A stretch of 64,000 bases of DNA from Cytobacillus sp. NJ13 (GCA_030348385.1 JAUCFP010000006.1:3871501-3935500), one strand, 5' to 3'; shown: positions 24,302-33,688, counted from the stretch's first letter. A program made the numbers and translations. Notes: a model not told the origin generated them from the sequence alone.

Positions 24302-25792
24302 ATGAGCAAATTAGAAGAGTTTATTAAAAATGAAGGCCATGCCTTTCCTGGCAAAACATATGCAGAAGAACTGCTGATGCCCGTTTTTAATGACCAGCGG
24401 GACTATCTGTTCCATGTCATGTTCGATATTCATCGGGCACATGTGATCATGCTGGCAGAGCAGGAGATCATTCCTGAAGCGGAAGCAAAAACCATGCTCG
24501 ATGGCATTAATAAAGTGGCCATGTCAGACACCGGTTCCATATTCTATCAGCCTCAATTTGAAGATCTCTTCTTTATGATGGAAGCGAAAATAGGAGAAGA
24601 GATCGGCGATGAGCTGGCCGGGAAAATCCATATTGCCCGAAGCCGGAATGATATGGGGATTGCGATGTACAGGCTGGTCCTAAGAGAACATCTGCTGCAG
24701 CTTCTGGGTAGTGCCTATCAGCTTAGTGAGGCGTTGCTGGAGCAGGCGGAAGAGCATAAAGAGACTTATATGACCGGGTATACCCATACACAGCCTGCCC
24801 AGCCGACCACTTTGGGGCATTATCTCCTGGCTGTTTATGATGTCCTCCAGAGGGATATTAAGCGGCTGTGGGCTGCCTATAAAACGGTTAACAAATCCTC
24901 GCTCGGCGCAGCGGCCCTTACGACGACCGGCTTTCCGATTTGCCGGGACCGCACCCGCGACTTATTGGGGTTTGAAGGAATTATTGAAAACTCATACGAC
25001 TCGATTGCAGGAGCAGATTACCTGCTGGAGACCTCATCCGCCCTGATGACCTGCATGGTGAATACTGGCCGGTGGATTCAGGATTTCCTTCAGCATGTAA
25101 CAAGAGAGTTCGGCACCTTCCAGGTAGCGGATCCTTACGTACAGGTGAGCAGCATTATGCCGCAAAAACGGAACCCGGTTTCCATTGAGCATTCCAGATC
25201 CATTGCGAGCAGTGCTTACGGTGAAGCGTATGCAGCCATGAACATGGTTCATAACACGCCATTTGGCGATATCGTCGATACAGAAGATGATCTGCAGCCA
25301 CATCTGTACCGCGCTTTTACGAATGCCAATCGGGTATTAAAACTGATGTACGCCGTGATTGCCACATTAAAAGTCAATAAAGACCATGCAAAAGAAATGG
25401 CAAAGAAATCGTGCATCACGATCACCGAACTGGCTGACACCCTGGCGAGAGACTACAGCATTCCTTTCCGGAAGGCTCACTCCATTGCCAGCTATATTTC
25501 GAAGCAAACCGTGAAAGATCAGAAAGAATTGTGCGACTGGAAAGTGGCGGACGTGAATGAAGTCATTCGGGGATATGTTCCCGTTTCCCTGACAGAGGAA
25601 GAGTGGAAGAAAATCATTTCTCCTGAATACTTTGTACAGATCCGCAGCCTTCAGGGAGGACCGAATCCGGATGAGGTCTCGAGAATGATCAAGGATCGGA
25701 ATGAAATCCTCACAGGGGATCTGCTCAGCTATGAAGGGACTGTGAGAGGCCTTAAGGAGAAGCGGGAGAATTTGATTAACTTTAGGTTCTGA
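24302..25792 (+). CDS. Argininosuccinate-lyase-family C-N lyase, not linked to arginine genes
   Basis: A 496-residue member of the aspartase/argininosuccinate lyase superfamily, with HIARSRNDM, TGYTHTQPAQPTT and the signature SSIMPQKRNP (about 280-290), which carries the flexible catalytic serine loop. Such enzymes release fumarate from an N-succinyl adduct. No argG or other arginine gene is nearby, and the gene is the last in an ABC importer operon. Superfamily members outside arginine synthesis include EDDS lyase, which cleaves an aminopolycarboxylate chelator. I infer catabolism of an imported aspartate-type adduct. Confidence 0.8.
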   Translation: MSKLEEFIKNEGHAFPGKTYAEELLMPVFNDQRDYLFHVMFDIHRAHVIMLAEQEIIPEAEAKTMLDGINKVAMSDTGSIFYQPQFEDLFFMMEAKIGEEIGDELAGKIHIARSRNDMGIAMYRLVLREHLLQLLGSAYQLSEALLEQAEEHKETYMTGYTHTQPAQPTTLGHYLLAVYDVLQRDIKRLWAAYKTVNKSSLGAAALTTTGFPICRDRTRDLLGFEGIIENSYDSIAGADYLLETSSALMTCMVNTGRWIQDFLQHVTREFGTFQVADPYVQVSSIMPQKRNPVSIEHSRSIASSAYGEAYAAMNMVHNTPFGDIVDTEDDLQPHLYRAFTNANRVLKLMYAVIATLKVNKDHAKEMAKKSCITITELADTLARDYSIPFRKAHSIASYISKQTVKDQKELCDWKVADVNEVIRGYVPVSLTEEEWKKIISPEYFVQIRSLQGGPNPDEVSRMIKDRNEILTGDLLSYEGTVRGLKEKRENLINFRF

Positions 25793-25806
25793 CTATTGTT
25801 GTATTT

Positions 25807-25848
25807 AAAAAGCGAAATTCGCCAATTGCGAGTTCGCTTTTTTTATTT
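25807..25848 (+). terminator. Terminator after the lyase gene
   Basis: AAAAAGCGAA and TTCGCTTTTTTT arms around a 16-nt AT-rich loop, ending in a T run. Confidence 0.8.
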
Positions 25849-25860
25849 CTCTACTAATAT

Positions 25861-25978
25861 GAGTCCGACTCTTGCAAAAACCCCCTTACAGAATTCGGAC
25901 TTCAATTTGTGTAATACAGGAGTATAATACGTAGTAAGCAGACAATTCGATGAATTTAGAGTCTGACTTTTGCAAACT
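25861..25978 (+). promoter_or_regulatory. Direct repeats bracketing the promoter of the PRD regulator
   Basis: GAGTCCGACTCTTGCAAA (25861-25878) and GAGTCTGACTTTTGCAAA (about 25960-25977) are identical except for two C/T changes. Between them is a perfect -10 TATAAT (25923-25928) with a weak -35 TTCAAT. Two copies about 99 bp apart suggest an activator or repressor binding as a loop or pair, most simply the PRD regulator itself. Confidence 0.55.
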
Positions 25979-26016
25979 TACTATTTTAGAATCAGGTAAA
26001 GGAGGGAGCGCTCCCG

Positions 26017-28134
26017 ATGATTCTTGACCAGCGCTGCATGACGATTTTGACGAAAATGGTCCATGCGCCTACACATGTTTCTCCGCAGGAGCTTATGGAG
26101 GAATTACAGGTTTCCAAGCGGACCGTTTATTATGATGTTGAAAAAATTAATAGCTGGCTGAAAGACCAGGGTTTAGATGAGCTGAAGTATGTCCGTGCTG
26201 CTGGATTTTTTCTCGATGAAGAAGAAAAGAAGCAGATTAAACAGCGGCTGCATTCGTTTGATAAAGCTGCCAGTTATGAGTTTTCACGAAAAGAAAGAAT
26301 GGCCTGGACTGCCATCCTCATCCTGACCCGCGAGAAAACCATTTATCTGCAGGATCTGATGGATAAGCTGGGTGTCAGCAGGAGTACGCTTCTGGCAGAT
26401 ATCAAGGAATTAAAAAAGCAGCTTAACCAGTTCCAGGTTCAGTTGAATTTTCATAAACCTTCGGGCTACTATATTGCCGGCGAAGAGCAGGATAAGCGGA
26501 AAATGCTGATTTACTGCCTAACACAGGTTTTAACCAATCGCGGCTGGAATGATCTATTATCCGAAGTTCAGTTAACCATCCAGGACATGCCTGGACTGTC
26601 ACCTGAAATGTTTCAGCGTGCTGATCTAGAAACGATCTATGAGATTTTGGATGAAAGTGAATCCTATTCCGGCGTTCATTACACAGATGAAGTGATGGAG
26701 ACGCTAAGCGCCCATTTATTTATGCTAATCAAAAGATTTAACCAGGGAAAATACATCAAGATGGATTCTGTTGAAAAGCAGGTCATTAAAGAAACAAAAG
26801 AGTACAGCGCTGCTCGGTTTATTTGCCGGAAAATTGAAAGCGGTTTCCATCTTGAGGTTCCTGACGATGAAGCCTGCTATCTTGCAACTTACCTGTTAGG
26901 GGCGAAAATAAGCGACTATGATACACATGAGCTGGAAAACCAGGACCTTGATATCCTCAAATCAATGGCAGTAAGAATGGTCGATGATTTTCAAAAGTAT
27001 GCCTGCGTATTTTTTCAAAACCGGAAGGAACTTGAGCGGAATTTATTGATTCATTTAAAACCGGCTTATTTCCGAATCAAATATGGGATTGAACTGGAGA
27101 ATCCATTATCCAAATCTGTACAGGATTCTTATCAGGATCTGTTTATTCTAACCAAAAAAGTGGTTCATCATTTTGAGTACGTACTTGGCAAAAAAGTATC
27201 TGATGATGAAGTGGCCTATATTGCGATGCACTTTGGCGGCTGGATTGATAAAGAAGGCGTCAGGGTGGAAGCCCGCAAAAAAGCAGCTGTGGTGTGTGCC
27301 AGCGGAATCGGTACGTCCAGAATCCTTCAGAAACAAATTGAAGATCTCATGCCGTTTGTAGATGTGGCAAATGTATACACCGTCCGTGAATATGAGAAAG
27401 CGTCCCTGGCTGATTTGGATTTTGTCATTTCGACCACGCCAGTATCCCGGAAAAAGGTACCGGTGTTTATTGTAAATCCGATTCTAAACCCGTCAGAGAA
27501 GGAATCTCTGCTTAAGCAGGTTCAGGCATCAGAAAAAAAGCCTAAATCAGAAAACATAGACGCATTGATGGACATTATCCGGAAGCATGCAGATATAAAA
27601 GACGAAAGCATGCTGATCCAGGAATTGAAAGTCTACTATCAATCAAATAAAGAAGCAAAAAGTGAGGTGGACCAAAAGCCAATGTTAAATGAAGTTCTCA
27701 CCGCCGATAAAATTCAATTTGCAGATTCGGCTGCAAGCTGGCAGGAAGCACTGCAAATGGCGTCACAGCCGCTATTGGCGGATCAATCCATCAGCCAAAA
27801 TTACATTGATGCCATGATTGAAAACGTGAATGAAATGGGGCCATATATCGTCATCGCACCTGGAATTGCCCTTCCTCATGCCCGCCCTGAAGCTGGCGTG
27901 AACAAGCTGGGAATGAGCTTTCTGCAATTAAAGGAAAGCTGTGCTTTTTCGGAAAAGCCGGAGCATCAGGTAAGATTATTCTTTGTGCTGGCAGCCATCG
28001 ATAATGAAACCCATTTAAAAGCATTATCCCAGCTGTCCAAAATGCTGTCTGACAGCGATAACCTTGAAAAGCTGCAGAATGCTGATACTCAAGCTGACGT
28101 ATTAGAAATTATTAATCAATATTCACAAGACTAA
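26017..28134 (+). CDS. PRD-containing transcriptional activator with EIIB-like and EIIA domains (MtlR/UlaR type)
   Basis: A 705-residue PTS-controlled regulator. In order: HTH (about 1-60), Mga-type HTH (about 85-165), PRD1 (about 190-295), PRD2 (about 300-405), an EIIB-like domain (about 420-500, Cys in VVCASGIGTS) and an EIIA domain (about 560-705, phospho-histidine in LPHARPE). Phosphorylation of the PRDs and the EII-like domains tunes activity to PTS flux. It begins an operon with ulaB- and ulaA-like genes, 13 bp apart. No separate EIIA gene is present, so its own EIIA domain may also serve the transporter (inference). Confidence 0.87.
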   Translation: MILDQRCMTILTKMVHAPTHVSPQELMEELQVSKRTVYYDVEKINSWLKDQGLDELKYVRAAGFFLDEEEKKQIKQRLHSFDKAASYEFSRKERMAWTAILILTREKTIYLQDLMDKLGVSRSTLLADIKELKKQLNQFQVQLNFHKPSGYYIAGEEQDKRKMLIYCLTQVLTNRGWNDLLSEVQLTIQDMPGLSPEMFQRADLETIYEILDESESYSGVHYTDEVMETLSAHLFMLIKRFNQGKYIKMDSVEKQVIKETKEYSAARFICRKIESGFHLEVPDDEACYLATYLLGAKISDYDTHELENQDLDILKSMAVRMVDDFQKYACVFFQNRKELERNLLIHLKPAYFRIKYGIELENPLSKSVQDSYQDLFILTKKVVHHFEYVLGKKVSDDEVAYIAMHFGGWIDKEGVRVEARKKAAVVCASGIGTSRILQKQIEDLMPFVDVANVYTVREYEKASLADLDFVISTTPVSRKKVPVFIVNPILNPSEKESLLKQVQASEKKPKSENIDALMDIIRKHADIKDESMLIQELKVYYQSNKEAKSEVDQKPMLNEVLTADKIQFADSAASWQEALQMASQPLLADQSISQNYIDAMIENVNEMGPYIVIAPGIALPHARPEAGVNKLGMSFLQLKESCAFSEKPEHQVRLFFVLAAIDNETHLKALSQLSKMLSDSDNLEKLQNADTQADVLEIINQYSQD

Positions 28135-28147
28135 GGAGGAAATAAAA

Positions 28148-28417
28148 ATGAAAAAAATTCTAGTTGTATGCGGAAACGGACTTGGAAGCAGCTTTATCGT
28201 AGAAATGAATGTGAAAACAGTGTTAAGCCAGCTGGGAGTGGAAGCAGATGTCTCACATACAGATTTAACAACGGCTAAATCCGAAAAAGCGGATATCTAC
28301 CTGGGATCTAAAGACCTGATTTCCACTTTGGATGACGGAACAAGAACCATCATTGGTCTGACAAACATCCTTGATCAGAACGAGCTAAAAGCTGCTTTGG
28401 AATCACATTTATCATAA
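28148..28417 (+). CDS. ulaB: PTS ascorbate-type EIIB component
   Basis: An 89-residue EIIB with phospho-cysteine Cys8 in the loop VVCGNGLGSS, characteristic of the ascorbate (SgaB/UlaB) class. It takes phosphate from EIIA and passes it to the substrate bound by the EIIC encoded next. AAGGAGGAAA precedes the start. It is separated from the EIIC gene by 125 bp holding a stem-loop. Confidence 0.88.
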   Translation: MKKILVVCGNGLGSSFIVEMNVKTVLSQLGVEADVSHTDLTTAKSEKADIYLGSKDLISTLDDGTRTIIGLTNILDQNELKAALESHLS

Positions 28418-28432
28418 TAGAGAGAAAAAAAG

Positions 28433-28457
28433 AGCAGGCGATAGACTCGCCCGCTGA
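28433..28457 (+). promoter_or_regulatory. Intercistronic stem-loop between ulaB and ulaA
   Basis: AGCAGGCGA and TCGCCCGCT pair at 8 of 9 positions around a short loop, with no T tract. It may stabilise or process the mRNA rather than terminate it. Confidence 0.45.
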
Positions 28458-28542
28458 AAAATAAAAAGAACAAATACAGTATAACCTGAAAACCAGTTAG
28501 ATTGAAAGATAGATACAGAGGATTTAAAAAGGAGGGGTAAAC

Positions 28543-29805
28543 ATGTTTGATTTCATCATGAATGATATATTGGGCACGCCTGCCATCCTGGTTGGTTTAT
28601 TCGCCTTGTTTGGCTTGCTTCTGCAGAAGAAAGGAATTGCCGATGTCATATCTGGCACGCTTAAAACGATCATGGGCTTTCTCATCCTTAATGGAGGAGC
28701 AAGCATCTTAATAGGCTCACTTGATATTTTCGGAAAAATGTTTGAAAAGGCATTTCATATTCAGGGTGTTATTCCGAACAACGAAGCCATCGTAGCGATT
28801 GCGCAGCAGACATTTGGGAAAGAAACAGCGATGATCATGCTTTTCGGGATGGTCATGAACATTTTAATTGCCCGTTTTACACCGTTTAAATATATTTTCC
28901 TTACCGGCCATCATACTTTATTCATGGCTTGCCTGATCTCAGCTGTATTTGCAACTGGGGGAGTGACAGGGCTTCCGCTGATCATTATCGGGTCTATTAT
29001 TCTAGGATTATTAATGGTATTCATGCCTGCGCTTGTCCAGCCGTATGTACGCGAAATCACTGGCAATGACAGCATCGCTGTCGGCCACTTTGGATCTTTC
29101 GGCTACTTTGTTTCCGGCTTTATTGGAAAGCGTGTTGGCGATAAATCTAAATCAACTGAAGATATCAAAGTTCCAAAATCACTTGGATTCCTGCGCGATA
29201 CATCTGTTGCAATGTCTCTGACAATGACGATTCTCTTCCTGGTTGTGGCGCCGATCGCCGGAAAAGGCTATGTAGAATCTGAGTTGAGCGGCGGAGTTAA
29301 CTTCCTTGTATTCTCGCTCATGCAGGCCATTACGTTTGCAGCTGGTGTATATGTCGTCCTTGCCGGTGTGCGGATGCTGATTGCGGAAATCGTGCCAGCT
29401 TTTAAAGGAATCGCTGATAAAGTGGTAAAAGATGCGAAGCCTGCCCTTGATTGTCCGGCAGTGTTCCCGTTTGCTCCAAATGCAGTTATTATTGGATTCC
29501 TATTCAGCTTCGTAGCTGGTTTGCTTTCAATGTTCCTTCTTCCATTATTCGGCCTGAAAATAATTGTGCCAGGCCTGATTCCGCACTTCTTCACAGGTGC
29601 GGCGGCAGGGGTGTTTGGAAATGCGACTGGCGGCAGACGCGGAGCGATGATCGGAGCATTTGCCAATGGTCTATTAATCTCATTCCTTCCGGCCTTATTG
29701 CTGCCGGTTCTGGGGTCACTTGGATTTGAAGGAACTACTTTTGGAGACTCGGACTTTGGGGTAGTGGGGATTTTATTGAGCTTTTTGATTAAACTGTTTT
29801 CTTAA
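28543..29805 (+). CDS. ulaA: PTS ascorbate-type EIIC component
   Basis: A 420-residue polytopic protein of the UlaA/SgaT family: about ten or more hydrophobic segments, an N-terminus reading DILGTPAILVGLFALFGL, and FLTGHHTLFMA, GFIGKRVGDKSK and FFTGAAAGVFGNATGGRRGA as family-like stretches. It would import L-ascorbate or a related acid as a phosphate ester. None of the known catabolic genes (ulaG, ulaD, ulaE, ulaF) lies nearby, so the substrate is uncertain or its degradation genes are elsewhere. Confidence 0.9.
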   Translation: MFDFIMNDILGTPAILVGLFALFGLLLQKKGIADVISGTLKTIMGFLILNGGASILIGSLDIFGKMFEKAFHIQGVIPNNEAIVAIAQQTFGKETAMIMLFGMVMNILIARFTPFKYIFLTGHHTLFMACLISAVFATGGVTGLPLIIIGSIILGLLMVFMPALVQPYVREITGNDSIAVGHFGSFGYFVSGFIGKRVGDKSKSTEDIKVPKSLGFLRDTSVAMSLTMTILFLVVAPIAGKGYVESELSGGVNFLVFSLMQAITFAAGVYVVLAGVRMLIAEIVPAFKGIADKVVKDAKPALDCPAVFPFAPNAVIIGFLFSFVAGLLSMFLLPLFGLKIIVPGLIPHFFTGAAAGVFGNATGGRRGAMIGAFANGLLISFLPALLLPVLGSLGFEGTTFGDSDFGVVGILLSFLIKLFS

Positions 29806-29816
29806 TATGCTTTATC

Positions 29817-29852
29817 AAAAGGGATTTCACTTTCGGGTGGAATCCTTTTTTA
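29817..29852 (+). terminator. Terminator after ulaA
   Basis: AAAAGGGATTTCAC and GTGGAATCCTTTTTT form a stem around a TTTCGG loop, ending in a T run. Confidence 0.85.
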
Positions 29853-29964
29853 ATTTGCCGGTCGAAATCATTTGGCAAGATGCATTATTTTGCGAAAATT
29901 CAAAAATAATTCCATAACCTATTGATATATTTGGAAAATTGATTAATAATAATAAAAGACAAAG

Positions 29965-29980
29965 AAAGCGCTTAACTAAA
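29965..29980 (+). promoter_or_regulatory. LacI-family operator, copy 1
   Basis: AAAGCGCTTAACTAAA, with the palindromic core AAGCGCTT at 29966-29973, upstream of the LacI gene. The same 16 bases recur at 31156 and 36654 and nowhere else that I see, so this is the likely autoregulatory operator. Confidence 0.7.
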
Positions 29981-30065
29981 CTGTATTTTGATTATTATAA
30001 GTGGGCTAAAAACTATTATCTGAGACACAGATGATATCAGCTAAGATTGAACAAGGAGAGAGAAT

Positions 30066-31100
30066 ATGAAAGTAACCATATATGATGTTGCAAAAGAAGC
30101 GAATGTCTCAATTGCTACCGTTTCTAAAGTAATTAATAATACCGGAAGAATTGGAGAAAAAACAAAAAGAAAAGTACTGGAGGTCATGAAACAGCTAGAT
30201 TATCAGCCCAATATGATGGCTTCTGCATTAATGGGAAAGCAGACAAAGACAATCGGCCTCCTGATTCCGGATCTTGCTAATCCATTTTTCTCAGAACTTG
30301 CACGCAGCATAGAGGATCGTGCACACGAATTTGGCTACAACCTTGTTATTTGCAGTACTGATTACCAAACAGAAAAGGAAAACAAATATCTTGCTCTTTT
30401 AAAAAGAAAAAGTGTGGATGGCTTCATTTTAGCATCTGGATTTGAAGATTTAAATAAAGTGGAAGAATTGGTAAAAGAAGATGTTCCTGTAGCGATAGTA
30501 GCACGTGATCTTCCAATGTTCTCAATAAATACCGTTGCATTAGATGATTTCATGGGCGGTTACTTGGCTGCTTCCCATTTAATAGAACTTGGCCATCAAA
30601 ACATAGGTGTTATTGCCAGGGATGTCTGGAGCAACAGGGAGAGGCTGCGGGGATTCAAGCAGGCATTAGAAGAGAGCAGCTTAGAGTTTACCCGGGAATT
30701 TGAATATATCAATGGGATTAGTCATGTTGAACCTGGAAAAATCATGACAACTAAATATCTTAAAGGCAAGAACCCGCCAACAGCTATTTTTGCATGCAAC
30801 GATTTATTGGCAATCGGAGCAATCCAGGCTGTTAAAGAAGAGGGGATGGGTGTGCCCGAGGATATTTCAGTTGTGGGTTTCGATAATACTCTTATTGCTA
30901 CAATTGTAGAGCCTCCATTAACTACGGTTGCCCAGCCAATTCAGCATATGGGAAGAGAAGTGCTGGATTTGATCATTTCGATGATTAAAGGAGAAAAAAA
31001 AGAAAAAATGCGTTTGACATTACTGCCTTCTCTGGTGACCCGAAATTCCACAGCAAAAAATAGGAATAAAGATTTGAAAGAAGAATTAGAAAATTTATAA
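30066..31100 (+). CDS. LacI-family transcriptional regulator
   Basis: A 344-residue regulator with an N-terminal LacI HTH ([21 protein letters not shown], cited as [12 protein letters not shown] and TVSKVIN, about 3-24), the hinge helix region and a periplasmic-binding-like sensor domain (about 60-330; [28 protein letters not shown]). It sits upstream of the dehydrogenase/TRAP/transketolase cluster. Identical 16-bp operators occur before its own gene, after it (before the first dehydrogenase) and before the transketolase unit, which makes it the probable local repressor. Confidence 0.92.
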   Translation: MKVTIYDVAKEANVSIATVSKVINNTGRIGEKTKRKVLEVMKQLDYQPNMMASALMGKQTKTIGLLIPDLANPFFSELARSIEDRAHEFGYNLVICSTDYQTEKENKYLALLKRKSVDGFILASGFEDLNKVEELVKEDVPVAIVARDLPMFSINTVALDDFMGGYLAASHLIELGHQNIGVIARDVWSNRERLRGFKQALEESSLEFTREFEYINGISHVEPGKIMTTKYLKGKNPPTAIFACNDLLAIGAIQAVKEEGMGVPEDISVVGFDNTLIATIVEPPLTTVAQPIQHMGREVLDLIISMIKGEKKEKMRLTLLPSLVTRNSTAKNRNKDLKEELENL

Positions 31101-31155
31101 AAGTTATTGATTTTTTATAATATTATGAATAAAATAATATCAACACCGATTTGAT

Positions 31156-31171
31156 AAAGCGCTTAACTAAA
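31156..31171 (+). promoter_or_regulatory. LacI-family operator, copy 2
   Basis: AAAGCGCTTAACTAAA, identical to the copies at 29965 and 36654, at the start of the 320-bp gap before the first dehydrogenase gene. Confidence 0.7.
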
Positions 31172-31310
31172 TGTGTGAAAACCCTCTTATGTTTAGGGAG
31201 GGGGAATTAAAAGCAATTGGTCCAGATTTCCAGAGGGATTTAAAAGGCCTTTAAAACAAGTATTGAATTTTAAAAGGCCTTCCATTTTGTAAAACTTATT
31301 ACAAAAAAGT

Positions 31311-31318
31311 AAGCGCTT
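31311..31318 (+). promoter_or_regulatory. AAGCGCTT half-operator or weak cre
   Basis: AAGCGCTT in the context AGTAAGCGCTTTAA, which fits the cre consensus at 12 of 14 positions. It lacks the TAACTAAA flank of the three identical sites and may bind CcpA or the local LacI protein. Confidence 0.4.
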
Positions 31319-31385
31319 TAACAAATGGCTTCTAACTAATGAATAAATGGAAGCTTTTCCACTTGATTTTATTTTTATAGAAAAA

Positions 31386-31399
31386 GGTAAGCGCTTACT
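31386..31399 (+). promoter_or_regulatory. Palindromic GTAAGCGCTTAC site, cre or LacI operator
   Basis: GTAAGCGCTTAC (31387-31398) is a perfect 12-bp palindrome, and GGTAAGCGCTTACT matches cre at 13 of 14 positions. It lies 22 bp before the start codon of the first dehydrogenase, well placed to block transcription. Confidence 0.6.
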
Positions 31400-31420
31400 G
31401 TACTGAAGGAGGATAATGCA

Positions 31421-32455
31421 ATGAAAGCACTTCTAAAAACAGAGCCTGGGGTTGGGAATATTGACCTTTTAGACATTGATGAACCTGCTGTGGGTCCAAA
31501 TGAAGTGAAAATCGAAGTGAAGTATACAGGAATTTGCGGCACGGATTTACATATTTACCATGAGACATTTAAAAGTTATCCGCCTGTCATTATAGGCCAT
31601 GAGTTCTCCGGGATGGTAGCTGATACAGGAGAAAATATTTCAAAGGTGAAAGCGGGAGATCGGGTAGCAGTGCTTGGGTCAACTGCCATTACATGCGGCA
31701 CGTGTCATTACTGCGAAACAGGATATTACATGTTTTGTTCAGAACGCAGGGGAATGGGGCATGGAGTAAATGGCAGTTTTACACAATATGCTGTGGTTCG
31801 TGAAGATATGGTTTATAAGATTCCTGAAAGTGTCAGCCTTGAAGAGGCTGCCTTATCCGAACCTCTCGCTTGTGCGGTTCAGGCCATTGAAGAGCTGACA
31901 AATATTCAAGTTGGCGATACCGTTTTATTATCCGGGCCAGGTCCTATTGGTCTCATCTGTTTGTCCTTGCTGGCTGTAAAAGGCTGTAAAGTCATTGTGG
32001 CAGGAACATCTGCAGATAAAATGAGGCTGGAAATCGCCAAAAAACTCGGAGCAGATGTTGTCGTTGATGTAACAGTTGATAACTTGCAAACCATTGTGAT
32101 GAGTGAAACGAATGGTATGGGTGCGGATGTAACGGTAGAATGTGCAGGTGCTGCCCCATCAATCAATAGCTGCCTTCAAGCTTTAAAAAAACGGGGCAAG
32201 CATATTCAAGTTGGCATAGCAGGCAAAGAAATCACAATGGATTTTGATATCATTTTGTACAAACAAATACAGCTATTTGGTTCTCTTGCACATTCCATGA
32301 AAACGTGGAATCGAGTCATGCAGATATTAGAACAAAAGAAAGTAAACCTTCAGCCAATCATTACCCATAAGCTTCCGCTGACACAATGGAAGGAAGCGTT
32401 TGATCTATGTGAACAAAAGCAATGCGGAAAGGTGCTTTTAAGCCATTCCTCATAA
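31421..32455 (+). CDS. Zinc-dependent polyol/alcohol dehydrogenase 1
   Basis: A 344-residue medium-chain dehydrogenase of the sorbitol/threonine dehydrogenase group. Catalytic zinc residues are Cys39 (GICGTDLH) and His60-Glu61 (GHE); structural zinc cysteines are 92, 95, 98 and 106. The cofactor-binding GPGPIGL lies near 175. It probably oxidises a secondary hydroxyl of a polyol or sugar acid with NAD. It is the first gene of a unit running through the second dehydrogenase and the TRAP genes. Confidence 0.85.
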   Translation: MKALLKTEPGVGNIDLLDIDEPAVGPNEVKIEVKYTGICGTDLHIYHETFKSYPPVIIGHEFSGMVADTGENISKVKAGDRVAVLGSTAITCGTCHYCETGYYMFCSERRGMGHGVNGSFTQYAVVREDMVYKIPESVSLEEAALSEPLACAVQAIEELTNIQVGDTVLLSGPGPIGLICLSLLAVKGCKVIVAGTSADKMRLEIAKKLGADVVVDVTVDNLQTIVMSETNGMGADVTVECAGAAPSINSCLQALKKRGKHIQVGIAGKEITMDFDIILYKQIQLFGSLAHSMKTWNRVMQILEQKKVNLQPIITHKLPLTQWKEAFDLCEQKQCGKVLLSHSS

Positions 32456-32500
32456 ACTTCATTTAAATGCAACTTATATATTCCGAAAGGAGGAAGCCAG

Positions 32501-33604
32501 ATGTCAAAGACAAAATTGGCAGCTAGTAAGAAAGAAAGTGTTCTTATTCCGGAGACAATGAAGTCTGCCTATTTGCAAAGACCTTTGGAAGTTAGGGTTG
32601 AAGAAGAAAGAGTCCCTAATGTTACTGGTAAAGAAGTACTGGTCAAGGTAATGGCCGTTGGGGTATGCGGTTCAGATATTCATTATTTTGCTCATGGGCG
32701 CATTGGCAAAAGATATGTTCAGTATCCGCATGTACAGGGACACGAGTGTGCAGGAATCGTTGTGTCTATAGGTGAAAAAGTAACAAAATTTAAGGTTGGA
32801 GATCGTGTAGCTGTGGAACCGGGTGTTGCTTGCATGAACTGTGAATGGTGTAAAGAGGGAAGGTATAACCTATGTCCCGACGTGCAATTTTTATCTACAC
32901 CGCCGGTAAAAGGAGCTTTCGTTCAATATTTAAGACACCGGGAGGATTTTCTATTTCCAATTCCCGATTCTTTATCTTACGAAAATGCAACTCTTGCAGA
33001 GCCATTATCTGTATCGATCCATGCCGTAAAACGCGGAGGCTTAACTCCGGGTTCCACCGTAGCCATTACAGGCATGGGACCTGTTGGTTTGATGACCGTG
33101 ATAGCGGCAAAAGCATTTGGTGCAAAGGAGATCATTGTCAGTGATATCGAGCCATTAAGACTGGAAACAGCCAGAAAATTTGGCGCTACAAAGATAGTTA
33201 ACGCAGCAAATGAAGATCTGAATGCTGCCATTGAAGAGATAACCTCAGGCTTAGGCGTTGATATGATAATAGAAACCTCTGGAAACGCTAAAGTATTGCA
33301 ATCATCAATTGAATCCGTGAAAAGAGGCGGCTCCGTTGTTGTTATCGGATTTCCGGCAATTGAAGAAGTGCCTCTCAACATCACATTAATGCTTCAAAAA
33401 GAAATAGATCTTTTTTCTGTCTATCGTTATACGAATACCTACCCTTTAGCCATCAGCCTGCTAGATACAATCGGCAGCAAGATAGAACCCATCATCACAG
33501 ATAGATATCCGCTGGAAGATATCCAGGAAGCAATGAACCAAGCTCATATAAATCGAAGCGGCAGTTTAAAAGTCATGGTATATCCCAATCATTTACAAGA
33601 TTAA
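32501..33604 (+). CDS. Zinc-dependent polyol dehydrogenase 2 (sorbitol dehydrogenase-like)
   Basis: A 367-residue medium-chain dehydrogenase close to GutB/xylitol dehydrogenases. Catalytic residues: Cys56 (GVCGSDIH), His81-Glu82; structural zinc cysteines 111, 114, 117 and 125. The nucleotide site is GMGPVGL. An N-terminal extension of about 20 residues precedes the fold. It lies 46 bp after dehydrogenase 1. Two different polyol dehydrogenases side by side suggest two successive oxidations or two related substrates. Confidence 0.87.
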   Translation: MSKTKLAASKKESVLIPETMKSAYLQRPLEVRVEEERVPNVTGKEVLVKVMAVGVCGSDIHYFAHGRIGKRYVQYPHVQGHECAGIVVSIGEKVTKFKVGDRVAVEPGVACMNCEWCKEGRYNLCPDVQFLSTPPVKGAFVQYLRHREDFLFPIPDSLSYENATLAEPLSVSIHAVKRGGLTPGSTVAITGMGPVGLMTVIAAKAFGAKEIIVSDIEPLRLETARKFGATKIVNAANEDLNAAIEEITSGLGVDMIIETSGNAKVLQSSIESVKRGGSVVVIGFPAIEEVPLNITLMLQKEIDLFSVYRYTNTYPLAISLLDTIGSKIEPIITDRYPLEDIQEAMNQAHINRSGSLKVMVYPNHLQD

Positions 33605-33688
33605 TAGAAAAATAGGATTTTAGAATTTGGAGTTATTTTTGAGGAGTTTATCTTCAAAAGGCTCTAAAAATAAAAAGGGGGATTTAAA

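Noticed and set aside
24302..25792. Arginine biosynthetic argininosuccinate lyase
   Set aside because: No argG or other arginine gene is adjacent, and the gene is cotranscribed with an ABC importer, so annotation as a housekeeping ArgH is not justified by context.
31239..31284. TTTAAAAGGCCTTT repeats upstream of the first dehydrogenase
   Set aside because: Two AAAAGGCCTT copies are visible, but they are short and AT-rich and neither fits an operator or terminator well.
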